Of a DNA stretch of 64,000 bases, positions 9,794 through 19,500 are shown in pieces. The notes beneath the pieces are model-generated. The model was not told the DNA's origin. It saw only the letters and a list, made by a program, of their open reading frames with translations, and did no database searches. Every line of letters begins with the position of its first letter. Within the stretch, counting starts at the first letter, position 1. The DNA comes from Marinobacter daqiaonensis (GTDB taxonomy: Bacteria; Pseudomonadota; Gammaproteobacteria; Pseudomonadales; Oleiphilaceae): contig NZ_FOYW01000001.1 in the NCBI RefSeq assembly GCF_900115285.1, forward strand, positions 576,436-640,435, in the 5' to 3' direction. The position numbers were made by a program, and so were the translations under genes.

Positions 9794-10708
9794 TCAGGCC
9801 TCTGCCAGGAAAGATCGGATACCACTGGCCACAGGTGATATATCCCCGTCCAGGTGGCAGTGATGGCCGCCATCAATGTCCAGTGACCGGACATCCGGCA
9901 GCGCATTGTAACGGTCCTGCCAGCGGTCAAAATTCGCCAGCAGACCGTGCTCGGCTCGGATAAGCAGAGTCCTGGCGGTAACCGACTCCACAAACGCCAT
10001 GACCTGTTCTTCGGTGAACATCATCACGGATGGATGGCGAAGCCTCGGATCGGTCCTCCACCGCAGGCCGCCGGAACCCTGCTCAAGATTCCGCGACAGC
10101 ATCACTTTCGCAACCTCGGGGGACAGCGGATTCCGGCCCCGGCCCCGCAGCCTCGCGGCCTCGTCCACACTGGCGTAGCCGGCACTCTGTCCCGAGCCGG
10201 TAAGGCGTTTGTGAATGCCCCGACGCAATTGGCCAACGGCTTCTTCCGGGGCCTTGGAAAGCGGGCCCAGGCTGTCGATCATTACCAGGCGCCGCACCTT
10301 CTCAGGAAATGCTCCAGCAAACATGAGAGCGACAATTCCTCCCAGGGAGTGACCCACCAGGTCCACCGACTCATGTTCAGGGAAATGGGTTTCCAGCAGT
10401 TCCGCAAGATCCGAAACATAGTCCGCGAGCAGATAGCTGTGCCCGGGTGGCCGGTGACCGGACAGGCCATGACCGGCATGATCGATTGCCCAGAGATCGC
10501 CGGTATCCCGGAGCCGGGGCGCAAGGCGGTAGAAACTCAGACAGTTGTCCAGCCAGCCGTGGAGCATCAGGACCGGTGTGGTTTTGCCCTCAGGCCTTGA
10601 GCAGGGCCAGTGCAGACCCGCCAGCGTCAGGCTCTTGAGGGGCCATTGAATGTCCCGGCAATCGGCGTCAGGACCAGAGAGCCCGGTCGGCAGAAAAGAC
10701 TGGTTCAT
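9794..10708 (-). CDS. alpha/beta hydrolase
   Basis: A 304-residue alpha/beta-hydrolase fold protein. The oxyanion HGWLDN segment, the nucleophile elbow GHSLGG and the late histidine in GGHHCHLDGD are all present, so it should be an active esterase or related enzyme. Substrate is unknown. I chose the ATG at 10708 (MNQSFLPTG); a strong GGAGG lies 13 bases upstream, which is longer than usual, so the start is uncertain. An alternative ATG at 10750 would add 14 residues and overlap the end of pilZ reading frames. Downstream it is 4 bases from the DUF4892 gene. Confidence 0.82.
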   Translation of the reverse strand: MNQSFLPTGLSGPDADCRDIQWPLKSLTLAGLHWPCSRPEGKTTPVLMLHGWLDNCLSFYRLAPRLRDTGDLWAIDHAGHGLSGHRPPGHSYLLADYVSDLAELLETHFPEHESVDLVGHSLGGIVALMFAGAFPEKVRRLVMIDSLGPLSKAPEEAVGQLRRGIHKRLTGSGQSAGYASVDEAARLRGRGRNPLSPEVAKVMLSRNLEQGSGGLRWRTDPRLRHPSVMMFTEEQVMAFVESVTARTLLIRAEHGLLANFDRWQDRYNALPDVRSLDIDGGHHCHLDGDISPVASGIRSFLAEA

Positions 10709-10758
10709 AACCGGTGGAATTCCTCCTTCAGAGACAAGGTGGCGACGCACCCCGGTGG

Positions 10759-11110
10759 TTACATGGTGTGGGTGGGACGATCGGAATTCAGCGAACCGGC
10801 GAGATAGGCTTCAATTTTGGTCCGGGCGGTCTCGTCCTCGCCATTGAACTGGACGCCGATGCCTGCGGCCCGGTTACCCTGGGCGCCCCGGGGGGGTAAT
10901 CCATACCACCTTGCCCGCCACGGGTATTTTTTCCGGCTCGTCCATCAGGTTGAGCAGCAGAAACACTTCGTCCCCCAGCTGGTATTGTTTCTGGGTGGGA
11001 ATGAACAAGCCACCCTGACGGATGTAGGGCATATATGCCGCATACAGAACCGCCTTATCCTTGATGGTCAGGGTCAGAATACCGCTACGCGCACCAAAAC
11101 CGGGACCCAT
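10759..11110 (-). pseudogene. pilZ: pilZ, frameshifted in a G7 homopolymer
   Basis: This encodes the type IV pilus protein PilZ, normally about 118 residues and required for pilus assembly in Pseudomonas. The first part (MGPGFGARSGILTLTIKDKAV split over the N terminus, then YQLGDEVFLLLNLMDEPEKI and AGKVVWITP) matches PilZ closely but stops early at 10874-10876. The missing end (GNRAAGIGVQF, then RTKIEAYLAGSL and a stop at 10759) is intact in another frame. Removing one base from the C run on the coding strand (G7 at 10890-10896) restores a 116-residue protein. So it is either a real one-base insertion or a sequencing error. Start ATG 11110 has GGAGG at 6 bases; the GTG at 11116 is less likely. 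It follows holB, the conserved holB-pilZ order. Confidence 0.85.
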
Positions 11111-11216
11111 GGTCACCCTCCAACTAACGTTCTCTGTGGTGGCGCCAGCCGGGCGACACCTTGATTATCCGTACCGTATTTTTCTTGCTGTCGCCAGATT
11201 CTAGCAGACGTCTCGA

Positions 11217-12230
11217 TCAGCCTGCGCGCTTCCTGCCGGGCATCAGCTGCTGCCACTGGATCAGCAGCCGGTCGGTCTCAAGCTCAGGGTTCACATTATT
11301 CACCATTGCCCGACGCGAATCACGGATTGCGTCCACAAGTTGGTGAGCACGCCATGGCGGATTTGCCGACCCGAGATAACGAACCACCTCGGCGATCCCC
11401 GGATCCCGGGCCTCGCCCCCGGCCATTACCCGCGCCAGATCGCTGGCCCAGTTTTCCATCAGGTTCAGGGTCGCCTCGTGGCCCAGTTCACGGAAAGCAC
11501 GGGACGCCGCCGCCACCGTGGTGGCGCCCTTCATGAACTGGCGAAAAGCCTCGAGGGCTGACTCCCGCTGATCCAGGAATTCCCCGGTCAGGTAATCCAG
11601 TGCCAGTCGAGGGGCGCCGCCGGCAAGATTCAGGGCCAGGGCCTGGCGATCTTCTGACGCCACGGTCTCCGCAGCCGCCAGCTCCGCGGAGAGCCAGGGC
11701 ATCGCCTGCCCGACGGTCGGGGTTGCAACCGTGGTCACCCGGCAGCGGGAGCGGATCGTGGGCAGTACGGGCCGTCCGGTTTCCTGAAGCAGGATCAGCA
11801 CCACATCCGCCGCGGGTTCCTCCAGGGTCTTCAGAAGTGCATTCGCTGCGTTGATGTTGAGCTGGTCAGCGCGATCCAGGATGGCCACCTTGTAGCGGGC
11901 TACCTGGGGTGACGCCACCGCGAACTGGGACAGGGCCCTGACCTGATCTATGCGGACCATCCGGGACTTCTCCGGCTGGTATACCCGGATATCGGGATGG
12001 GACTGACCCTCGATCAGCTGACACTGCCGACACGTGCCGCAGGGCCGGGTGTCCCCGGCGTTGCGCTGCTCACAGACGAGCAACGCCGCCATCGCATCGG
12101 CCAGCGCCCGCTTGCCGACGCCCCGCTCACCGGTTACCAGGGTGGCGTGGGGCAGCCGCTCCTGTGTCAGGGCTTCTGCGAATCGTACCAGTACCGGCTC
12201 AAGCCAGAGCATGCTGTTCAACATTGTCAC
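11217..12230 (-). CDS. holB: DNA polymerase III delta-prime subunit
   Basis: HolB is the delta-prime subunit of the clamp-loader complex, which opens the beta clamp for replication; it works with the DnaX product also encoded here. The 337-residue protein has an AAA+ fold with the phosphate-loop-like GERGVGKR (near residue 37), the four-cysteine zinc module around CEQRNAGDTRPCGTCRQC, and the sensor region LLKTLEEPAADVVLILLQE ending before SRC. GTG at 12230 overlaps the stop of the transglutaminase gene by 4 bases (GTGA); an ATG two codons later (12224) is equally possible. Usually tmk and mltG precede holB in gammaproteobacteria; here they are replaced by a transglutaminase gene. Confidence 0.92.
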   Translation of the reverse strand: MTMLNSMLWLEPVLVRFAEALTQERLPHATLVTGERGVGKRALADAMAALLVCEQRNAGDTRPCGTCRQCQLIEGQSHPDIRVYQPEKSRMVRIDQVRALSQFAVASPQVARYKVAILDRADQLNINAANALLKTLEEPAADVVLILLQETGRPVLPTIRSRCRVTTVATPTVGQAMPWLSAELAAAETVASEDRQALALNLAGGAPRLALDYLTGEFLDQRESALEAFRQFMKGATTVAAASRAFRELGHEATLNLMENWASDLARVMAGGEARDPGIAEVVRYLGSANPPWRAHQLVDAIRDSRRAMVNNVNPELETDRLLIQWQQLMPGRKRAG

Positions 12231-14337
12231 CCTTGATCGTGCCCGGAAGGGCTGGTGGACTGAAGACGGCCGGAAACCGCTGCCGGGCTGAGGGTTCGCC
12301 CCTGTCGCCGCAGTTCCCGCTTGACACCATTGAGTCGTCGTTTCATGGTCTGCCGCCGGCCTGCATCACGGCTTCGCCCCTTTGGCCGGTGTGCGGCCTC
12401 GGGGCCATAGTAATAATTGTTCAGGTCACGGGCAAAGCCCCGGACCAACCTGGTGGCTCCCGGGGCGTGACGGGAGGTTAGCTCCGCCAGATGATCGGGA
12501 GTTGCGCCGGCGGGTACTTCCACCCCGACCCGTCGCAGCAGCCGCGCCCATCTGTCCATCAATCGGGCCACCGGGTCATGGCCGCGCTGCCCCCGATGCT
12601 TCAAAGTGGCGATCACACCCGCGACAAGCAGCGCGAACCCCACCATACCGGCGGTAAGATAACCCAGTTCCCTGAAACCCAGGTTGCCGGGCAAACGACC
12701 CATCAGATCCAGTTGGGACTGTCCCTGATAGCCCACCACCCAGCGCTGCCAGTTGTAATTGACACGATCCAGCTGAAGGCTGGCCCATTGCAGCATCGCC
12801 AGATCGCCATACCGCTCTGGCGAGGCCCACTCATTCTCCAGGAACGATCCCTCTTCCGCCATCGCATCCCTCAGCCCGGACTCAATCCGTTCCGGTGCGA
12901 TCATCGCCGTGGGGTCGAGGCGGACCCACCCCTGCCCTTTAATCCAGGCCTCCACCCAGGCATGAGCATCGAACTGTCGCACAATCAGGTAAGCATTGTC
13001 GGCGCCGGCGGAGCCACCCTGGTACCCCACCACCACCCTCGCGGGAATCCCGGCGGACCTCAACAGGAAGGCGGTGGCACTGGCATAATGGGCGCAGAAA
13101 CCCCGGCGGGCGTCGAACAGCAGCGCATCCACCGGATCATCCGGCATTGCCGGAGGACGCAGGGTGTAATAGTAAGGCTGCTCCCGGAACCGGTTCATGA
13201 TGGCCAGGGCAACCCTCCCGTCACTCTGGTATTCCCGGCTGAGGCTGGCGACCAGCTCTCTCGCCCGGGGGTTACCGCGATCGGGAAGCTGCAGGTAACG
13301 TCGCCGCATATCCGGGGCCAGGGGCTCTTCCGCGCGCCGCCCTGAATCCGGGTCCAGCGCCAGTCGGTAGCCAACATCGGTATCCGCCGGACGCCGCAGG
13401 CGGAACAGGCCACCGGCCACTTCCTCCACGTTGGCGGAAACCGGCCGGGAGTCATCCAGGGCGTAGACCCAGGGCTGACCGGACGCTTCCATCAACACAT
13501 CGTACTCATTGACCGCGAGGCCGCCGCTGCCGGGGTCCCGGTTCACCCGACCCGGGCGGGTCGGTAATTCCTCCTGCCACTGGGTCCAGGTGGTACCGTC
13601 GAACCGGTCCAGGATCAGACCCCGCCAGTAACGGTCCCGATGCTCAGGCAGATTGCCGCCGAAGCTCACCCGGAAGGCCCGCTCGCTGCTCTGGGCCAGA
13701 CTGGAGATATCCCCCGGGGTCATGGTGTCGGAAATACCGGTACGGGCCTCCCCGGAAACCAGGGGCACACTCCACAGGGGAGCCATGCGGGGGAAGAAAA
13801 TGAACAGCGCGATGACCACCGGCAGTGTCTTTGCCATCATCCAGCCCAACCGTTTGAGCCCCCCAGCGGGCTCCGGACGATCGCCGGCGTATGAAGCGAC
13901 TGCAGCGCCATGAGCAGGAGCACGACACCGGACAGGGTGAGCAGGGCCCAGACGATACCCTGCCGGAACAGGAAGTTCACCGCGGCCAGGTAAACCAGGA
14001 TAAAAAACAGCACGAAAAAGTCCCTGCTGGTGCGGGTTTCCAGCCACTTCAGGCCCACCGCCAGAACAAAAAACGAAGACGCGGTATCAACCGTGAAATG
14101 GGCCCGTACCGTGGCGATGTAGATGGCGATCAGGGTGCCCATCACTGCCATTCTGAGCCAGCGCCCCGGCAAACGAAGCCTGCCCTGCTGAACCAGCCAG
14201 CGCCAGGTCGCCAGCAGCACGCAGGCCGCCAGCAACCACAGCGGCAGGCGGTCCCACTGGGGCACCAGCAGCACCAGGAAACCGATCAGCAGCCACAGGA
14301 GGGCGGCGGAGGGCAGCAGCGACTGTCTAGCAGCCAT
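12227..14337 (-). pseudogene. tgpA: TgpA-type transglutaminase (DUF3488 plus transglutaminase), frameshifted
   Basis: A large inner-membrane protein with about six N-terminal helices (DUF3488), a periplasmic transglutaminase core and a C-terminal helix and tail. In the core the catalytic triad is visible: Cys in RRGFCAHYASA, His in DAHAWVEAW, Asp in VRLDPTA. Two frames are needed. The N-terminal frame ends at 13837, the rest reads in another frame to 12227. The switch fits a C6 run at 13859-13864 (G6 on the coding strand); one extra G gives a continuous 703-residue protein, the normal TgpA length. Start ATG 14337 overlaps the DUF58 stop. TgpA is essential in P. aeruginosa, so an assembly error is at least as likely as a true lesion. 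Confidence 0.82.
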
Positions 14338-15367
14338 GTGGGGGCTCCTCATCCGGCGGAGTCCTTCCCCAGGTACCCAGGGCCCTGAGACATTGTTGGC
14401 GATGGCCTGCTCCCTGATCCGGCGCGATCACCGCCCCCGGCAGCCGCAGGCCGAAGATGTCGCCGGCCCGATCACGTTCCAGCACCAGCGCCGTCAGATA
14501 GCTGAGCCGGAGTTCCTGGTCGATTCCAGGAAAACCGTCGTAATCCAGCCAGCGCGGACTGCCCTGCTCTCCCTGCCAGTCGGCAACCACCATGTCGCCA
14601 TTGCGGGAAAACCGCTTCCAGTCAACCCGGGCACTTATATCACCTTCCCGCCAGGGTCGCAGTTCCACCTGGTCCTGGCCCTGTCCTGGCCGAGTGCCCT
14701 CGGAGGCGTCTGCGGCGCTGACGCCCTCGGCGGGATGCGGGGGGGTCAGGGGCCGCGGGAACACGACCGCCGGGGTCGCGGGCCGAAGCCACGACCAGGC
14801 CTTGAGCAGACCGAACGGAAACCGGGTCTCGACACGGACCCGCTCCGGCAACAGGTAGCCCCGCTCGCGACTTGTCACCAGCAGGGTGCCGTCCGTTAAT
14901 TCCTCACGGGGTACTGAAAGCGTGAGTCCGGGCGTCTGGCCCGAGAACAGGACAATGGCTGGAGCCTCATGATCCGCCTGAAGCCGCACACGGAAAGGAA
15001 TCGGATCGCCGGCGAAACCGTCACCGGGCTTCAGGAATGCCAGCTCGAGGCCGCTGAGATTATTGTGGGTCTGGTGCATGGCCGCCACGAACAGGGCCCC
15101 CAGCAAAAACGTCAGCAGGTAGATCAGACTGTTCTGGTAATTGATGCCGGTAATCAGCATCACCAGCAGTAACAGCGCAAACACGGCGCCTGCGCCTGTG
15201 GGCAGAATGAATATGGTCTTCCGGTCCAGCCGCCGACTGTCGGTGCGGGCAATGCGACGGTTGAGCCACCGTCGCCAGTGCTGCCTGGCCTTGTGTTTTA
15301 TCGGGTGCAAAGGGACTTCCCGGGCCCGTCGGGCCATTACATGATTGATGCGGTTATAGGGTATCAT
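14327..15367 (-). CDS. DUF58 domain-containing membrane protein
   Basis: A 346-residue protein with two closely spaced N-terminal membrane helices (about residues 45-90; the FALLLLVMLITGINYQNS stretch) and a C-terminal DUF58 domain carrying the family signature ELRPWREGDISARVDWKRFSR. DUF58 proteins have a VWA-like fold and usually occur with a MoxR ATPase and a DUF3488/transglutaminase protein. Here the transglutaminase follows at once with an 11-base overlap, but no moxR precedes it; the only moxR of the window is 20 kb away. The start is uncertain: ATG 15367 is preferred, ATG 15394 and 15337 are possible. The 5' end faces pabB across 40 bases. Confidence 0.83.
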   Translation of the reverse strand: MIPYNRINHVMARRAREVPLHPIKHKARQHWRRWLNRRIARTDSRRLDRKTIFILPTGAGAVFALLLLVMLITGINYQNSLIYLLTFLLGALFVAAMHQTHNNLSGLELAFLKPGDGFAGDPIPFRVRLQADHEAPAIVLFSGQTPGLTLSVPREELTDGTLLVTSRERGYLLPERVRVETRFPFGLLKAWSWLRPATPAVVFPRPLTPPHPAEGVSAADASEGTRPGQGQDQVELRPWREGDISARVDWKRFSRNGDMVVADWQGEQGSPRWLDYDGFPGIDQELRLSYLTALVLERDRAGDIFGLRLPGAVIAPDQGAGHRQQCLRALGTWGRTPPDEEPPHGC

Positions 15368-15407
15368 GGGCCGCTGTTTTTCCCGCCACAGCAAACCAGG
15401 TTTTCGG

Positions 15408-16730
15408 ATGTTAACGAGTCAGACCGTGCCCCGTTCCCAGATTGATTCACTGCTGGATTCCCTCTCCACGGAACCGGGATTCGCGTGCCTGGATACCCAC
15501 CGGGGCGGATATCGCACGGTCAGCGCCCTGCCCGTACGACAGTGGTGGCTACCGAACCAGGCCGAGCGGTTTCGGGACACGGTGGCGGACATTCTCGAAG
15601 CCCATGGCAACCTGGGACCCGAGACCCGGGGCGCCGGCATCGGCGGCAGTATTCTCTACGAAGCGGGTCAGCAAACGGTTCCGGGCTTTCGGAGCCGGCA
15701 TCATCCCACAGAGCATCTGGGCTGGGCCGGTCTTTACCTGTGGACACTGACAATTCCGGCAACTGGCAACGGTCATGACGATGCCAGCCTGGACTTTCAC
15801 CAGGACTGTCCCCGAAGTCTGCGGGACCGCATCCTGGCAAAACTGACCGATAGCGCCCGAGTATCCCGCGAAGCCCCAGAAAGCTTTCGCATTACGGGAC
15901 GGTTCCAGCCGACACAGGCACCCCGGGCCTATCGTGAGGGTGTTGCCCGCATTCTCGACTACATTCAGGCGGGCGACTGCTACCAGGCCAATCTCTCCCA
16001 GCAATTCACCGCCCGCTTCCAGGGCTCTCCCTGGCTTGCCTGGCGTTCACTGATGGCGGCTGTGCCTGTGCCCCATGGCGGCTACCTGGATACCGGCGAC
16101 TGGCAACTGCTGAGTATCTCTCCGGAAATGTTCCTGGAAATCGAACAGGGCCAGGTCACCAGCAAGCCCATCAAGGGCACCCGGCCACGGTCCCTCGACT
16201 CCGACAGCGACAGGGCGCTCGCCCTGGAGCTTCAGAGCGACCCCAAGGACCGTGCCGAGAACCTGATGATCGTGGATCTGATCCGCAACGACCTGTCCCG
16301 CTTCTGCACCCCGTTTTCAGTCAGGGTACCGCAACTGTTCGAGCTGGAGAGCTTCCGCAATGTCCATCAGCTGGTCAGCACCGTGACCGGCCAGCTGCGT
16401 CCGGGCCTAACCCCCTTCGAAGCCCTGATATCGGCCTTCCCCGGTGGCTCCATCACCGGGGCGCCGAAGCGGCGCGCCATGGAAATCATTGACGAGCTGG
16501 AGCCCCACGGGCGGGGACCCTATTGCGGAAGCCTGTTCTGGTGGAGCGCCGACGACCGGCTGGACAGCAATATCGCCATTCGCAGCCTGCAGGCCGGACC
16601 CGGCGGGGAAATTCGTGCCTGGGCCGGGTGCGGAATCGTGGCGGACTCGGATCCTGAATCCGAATACCAGGAGTCCATCACCAAGATCCAGCGGTTGCTG
16701 GCGACCCTGGAGAACCTGGGTCGCCAGTAG
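15408..16730 (+). CDS. pabB: aminodeoxychorismate synthase component I
   Basis: PabB converts chorismate and ammonia to 4-amino-4-deoxychorismate for folate. The 440-residue protein has the C-terminal chorismate-binding domain with KPIKGTRPR, DRAENLMIVDLIRNDLSR, AFPGGSITGAPKRRAMEII and GCGIVADSDPESEYQES, the standard ordered motifs of anthranilate/aminodeoxychorismate synthases. The lysine in PIKGTRPR is the residue that forms the covalent intermediate in PabB, where TrpE has alanine (PIAGT), so PabB is preferred over TrpE. The ATG at 15408 was chosen because it gives the usual N terminus; an upstream ATG at 15366 overlaps the divergent DUF58 start. No pabA or pabC is nearby. Confidence 0.93.
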   Translation: MLTSQTVPRSQIDSLLDSLSTEPGFACLDTHRGGYRTVSALPVRQWWLPNQAERFRDTVADILEAHGNLGPETRGAGIGGSILYEAGQQTVPGFRSRHHPTEHLGWAGLYLWTLTIPATGNGHDDASLDFHQDCPRSLRDRILAKLTDSARVSREAPESFRITGRFQPTQAPRAYREGVARILDYIQAGDCYQANLSQQFTARFQGSPWLAWRSLMAAVPVPHGGYLDTGDWQLLSISPEMFLEIEQGQVTSKPIKGTRPRSLDSDSDRALALELQSDPKDRAENLMIVDLIRNDLSRFCTPFSVRVPQLFELESFRNVHQLVSTVTGQLRPGLTPFEALISAFPGGSITGAPKRRAMEIIDELEPHGRGPYCGSLFWWSADDRLDSNIAIRSLQAGPGGEIRAWAGCGIVADSDPESEYQESITKIQRLLATLENLGRQ

Positions 16731-16744
16731 ACCGCCGCCACTTC

Positions 16745-17353
16745 TCAGAAGCGGTTGCTGAGCCTGAGAAAGGTTTCCTTCAGTGCCTCGAAGTCCTGCA
16801 CCGCCGGGAACTGGGGGAATTCCTCGATGACGTTCCTGGGGGCATGGAACAGGATCCCCTCCTCCGCCTGGGTCAGCATGGTGGTGTCGTTGTAGGAATC
16901 GCCCGCCGCGATGACCCGGTAATTCAGCAGCTGGAAAGCCCGCACAGACTGCCGCTTGGGATCACGCTGACGCAACAGGTAGTTAGTGATCCGGCCGTTT
17001 TCATCCACCTCCAGCTTGTGGCACAGCAGAGTCGGATAGCCAAGTTTCTTCATCAGCGGCATCGCGAACTCATAGAAGGTATCCGACAGGATGACCACCT
17101 GGAATCGCTCCCGCAGCCAGTCAAGGAACTCCGCAGCGCCTGGCAGCGGATCAAGCTCACCAATGACTTCCTGGATCGCAGGCAGACCATAGCCATGCTC
17201 GTCCAGCAGTCGCAGGCGCTGTTTCATCAGCACATCGTAGTCGGGGATGTCGCGGGTGGTGGCCTTGAGCTCCTCAATACCGGTTTTTTCCGCAAACGCG
17301 ATCCAGATTTCCGGGATCAGCACTCCCTCAAGGTCAAGGCACGCAAGTTCCAC
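16745..17353 (-). CDS. thrH: phosphoserine phosphatase / homoserine phosphotransferase ThrH
   Basis: ThrH is a HAD-family enzyme first described in Pseudomonas, which dephosphorylates phosphoserine and can transfer the phosphate to homoserine. The 202-residue protein begins MELACLDLEGVLIPEIW. HAD motif I is the DLEG form typical of ThrH, motif II is ILSDTFYEF, and the late acid motif is AAGDSYNDTTML. These and DPKRQSVRAF match P. aeruginosa ThrH closely. It converges with pabB (14-base gap) and diverges from cysH. Serine feeds cysteine synthesis, so proximity to cysH and cysB may be meaningful, though this is inference. Confidence 0.92.
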   Translation of the reverse strand: MELACLDLEGVLIPEIWIAFAEKTGIEELKATTRDIPDYDVLMKQRLRLLDEHGYGLPAIQEVIGELDPLPGAAEFLDWLRERFQVVILSDTFYEFAMPLMKKLGYPTLLCHKLEVDENGRITNYLLRQRDPKRQSVRAFQLLNYRVIAAGDSYNDTTMLTQAEEGILFHAPRNVIEEFPQFPAVQDFEALKETFLRLSNRF

Positions 17354-17549
17354 ATTGATCTCCTGTCATCGGCCCGGGGCCGGGTATGTATGTAAAGAGG
17401 CCGCTATGATAGAAAAATACGCCGACAAATGCATCGCCCCGATGCCCTCGCATTGCGGACCCGCTATAACCTTATGATTGCAGATTACTTCATGGTCCTG
17501 GGATCTGGTGATAAATTGGCGATTCATTTTCCAGGAAAACCGCGACTCA

Positions 17550-18275
17550 ATGACCGATATCGAGAAGCTTCAGCAGGAACTTTCCGACCAGAGCCCGAGA
17601 GCCATTCTCAAGGCCGCCCTGGCTCGCTACGACGAAATCGCCATTTCCTTCAGCGGCGCGGAAGACGTTGCCCTCATCGAACTGGCCCATAAGCTTACCG
17701 ACCGGCTCAGGGTGTTCTCCCTGGACACCGGTCGTCTGCATCCGGAAACCTATCGCTTCTTCGAGCGTGTCAGAGAGCACTACAACATCGACATTGAGTT
17801 CCAGTTTCCGGATGCCGGTGCCATCGAGGCGCTGGTCACCGAAAAAGGCATGTTCAGTTTCTACCAGGACGGCCACGGGGAATGTTGCGGAATCCGCAAG
17901 GTGGAGCCGCTTCGCCGCAAGCTCTCCACCCTCGATGCCTGGATCACCGGCCAGCGCCGGGACCAGAGCCCGGGCACACGCAATGAGGTGCCGGTGGTTC
18001 AGCTTGATGAAGCCTTCGGCGGACGACACGGCCCCCTGGTGAAGTTCAACCCGTTGGCCAACTGGAGCTCGAAGGACGTGTGGGACTACATCCGCATGAC
18101 CGAGGCCCCCTACAACACCCTGCACGAACGGGGCTTTGTCAGCATCGGATGCGAACCCTGCACCCGCCCGGTATTGCCCGGCCAGCACGAGCGCGAGGGC
18201 CGCTGGTGGTGGGAGGAAGCAACCAGGAAGGAATGCGGCCTCCACGCCGGCAACCTGATCGCCAGCCAGGCCTGA
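17550..18275 (+). CDS. cysH: assimilatory adenylyl-sulfate (APS) reductase
   Basis: CysH reduces activated sulfate to sulfite with thioredoxin in cysteine synthesis. This 241-residue form carries the iron-sulfur cysteine pairs CCGIRK (Cys112, Cys113) and CEPC (Cys201, Cys204), plus the catalytic Cys229 in KECGLHAGN. These pairs mark the plant/bacterial-type enzyme that uses APS directly, unlike enterobacterial PAPS reductase which lacks them. The N-terminal [12 protein letters not shown] loop and [11 protein letters not shown] are typical. ATG 17550 is chosen; an AGGA lies 14 bases upstream, a weak fit, and an in-frame TTG at 17478 would add 24 non-conserved residues. It converges with cysB, its likely activator. 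Confidence 0.95.
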   Translation: MTDIEKLQQELSDQSPRAILKAALARYDEIAISFSGAEDVALIELAHKLTDRLRVFSLDTGRLHPETYRFFERVREHYNIDIEFQFPDAGAIEALVTEKGMFSFYQDGHGECCGIRKVEPLRRKLSTLDAWITGQRRDQSPGTRNEVPVVQLDEAFGGRHGPLVKFNPLANWSSKDVWDYIRMTEAPYNTLHERGFVSIGCEPCTRPVLPGQHEREGRWWWEEATRKECGLHAGNLIASQA

Positions 18276-18282
18276 AACCGGT

Positions 18283-18303
18283 CAGGGCGCCAATGGCGCC
18301 CTG
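18283..18303. terminator. hairpin between cysH and cysB, possible two-way terminator
   Basis: CAGGGCGCC-AAT-GGCGCCCTG is a perfect 9-base stem with a 3-base loop, placed between the converging stops of cysH and cysB. T-rich tracts on either side are poor, so termination may be weak or Rho-assisted. The stem itself is seen directly. Confidence 0.5.
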
Positions 18304-18332
18304 CTTCAAACCCGGGTTACCGTCTGCCGGAG

Positions 18333-19325
<993 letters not shown>

Positions 19326-19381
19326 CTAAGCGCACGGGGTACTGGCGCCCCGGTTATGCCTATTCCGTTGACAGAATACGC

Positions 19382-19411
19382 ATAAAAGTAGTTGTTTTCA
19401 TTCTTTTTCAA
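19382..19411 (-). promoter_or_regulatory. candidate sigma70 promoter of cysB
   Basis: On the minus strand TTGAAA (19406-19411) and TTTTAT (19382-19387) are separated by 18 bases in an A/T-rich patch, 70-100 bases before cysB. The match is moderate and untested; CysB autoregulation sites would be expected here but have no clear consensus to check by eye. Confidence 0.35.
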
Positions 19412-19500
19412 TCTAGAGAGTATGCCCTTGTAGTGTAGTTCAATTCCCGCCTTTACAAGCAGGCGGAATAAGCGGGATGAGAATTTCTTCCGACAGGACA

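Noticed and set aside
19443..19468. Hairpin ATTCCCGCCT...AGGCGGAAT downstream of dinG
   Set aside because: One bulge and no T tract on the minus strand; too weak to call a terminator.
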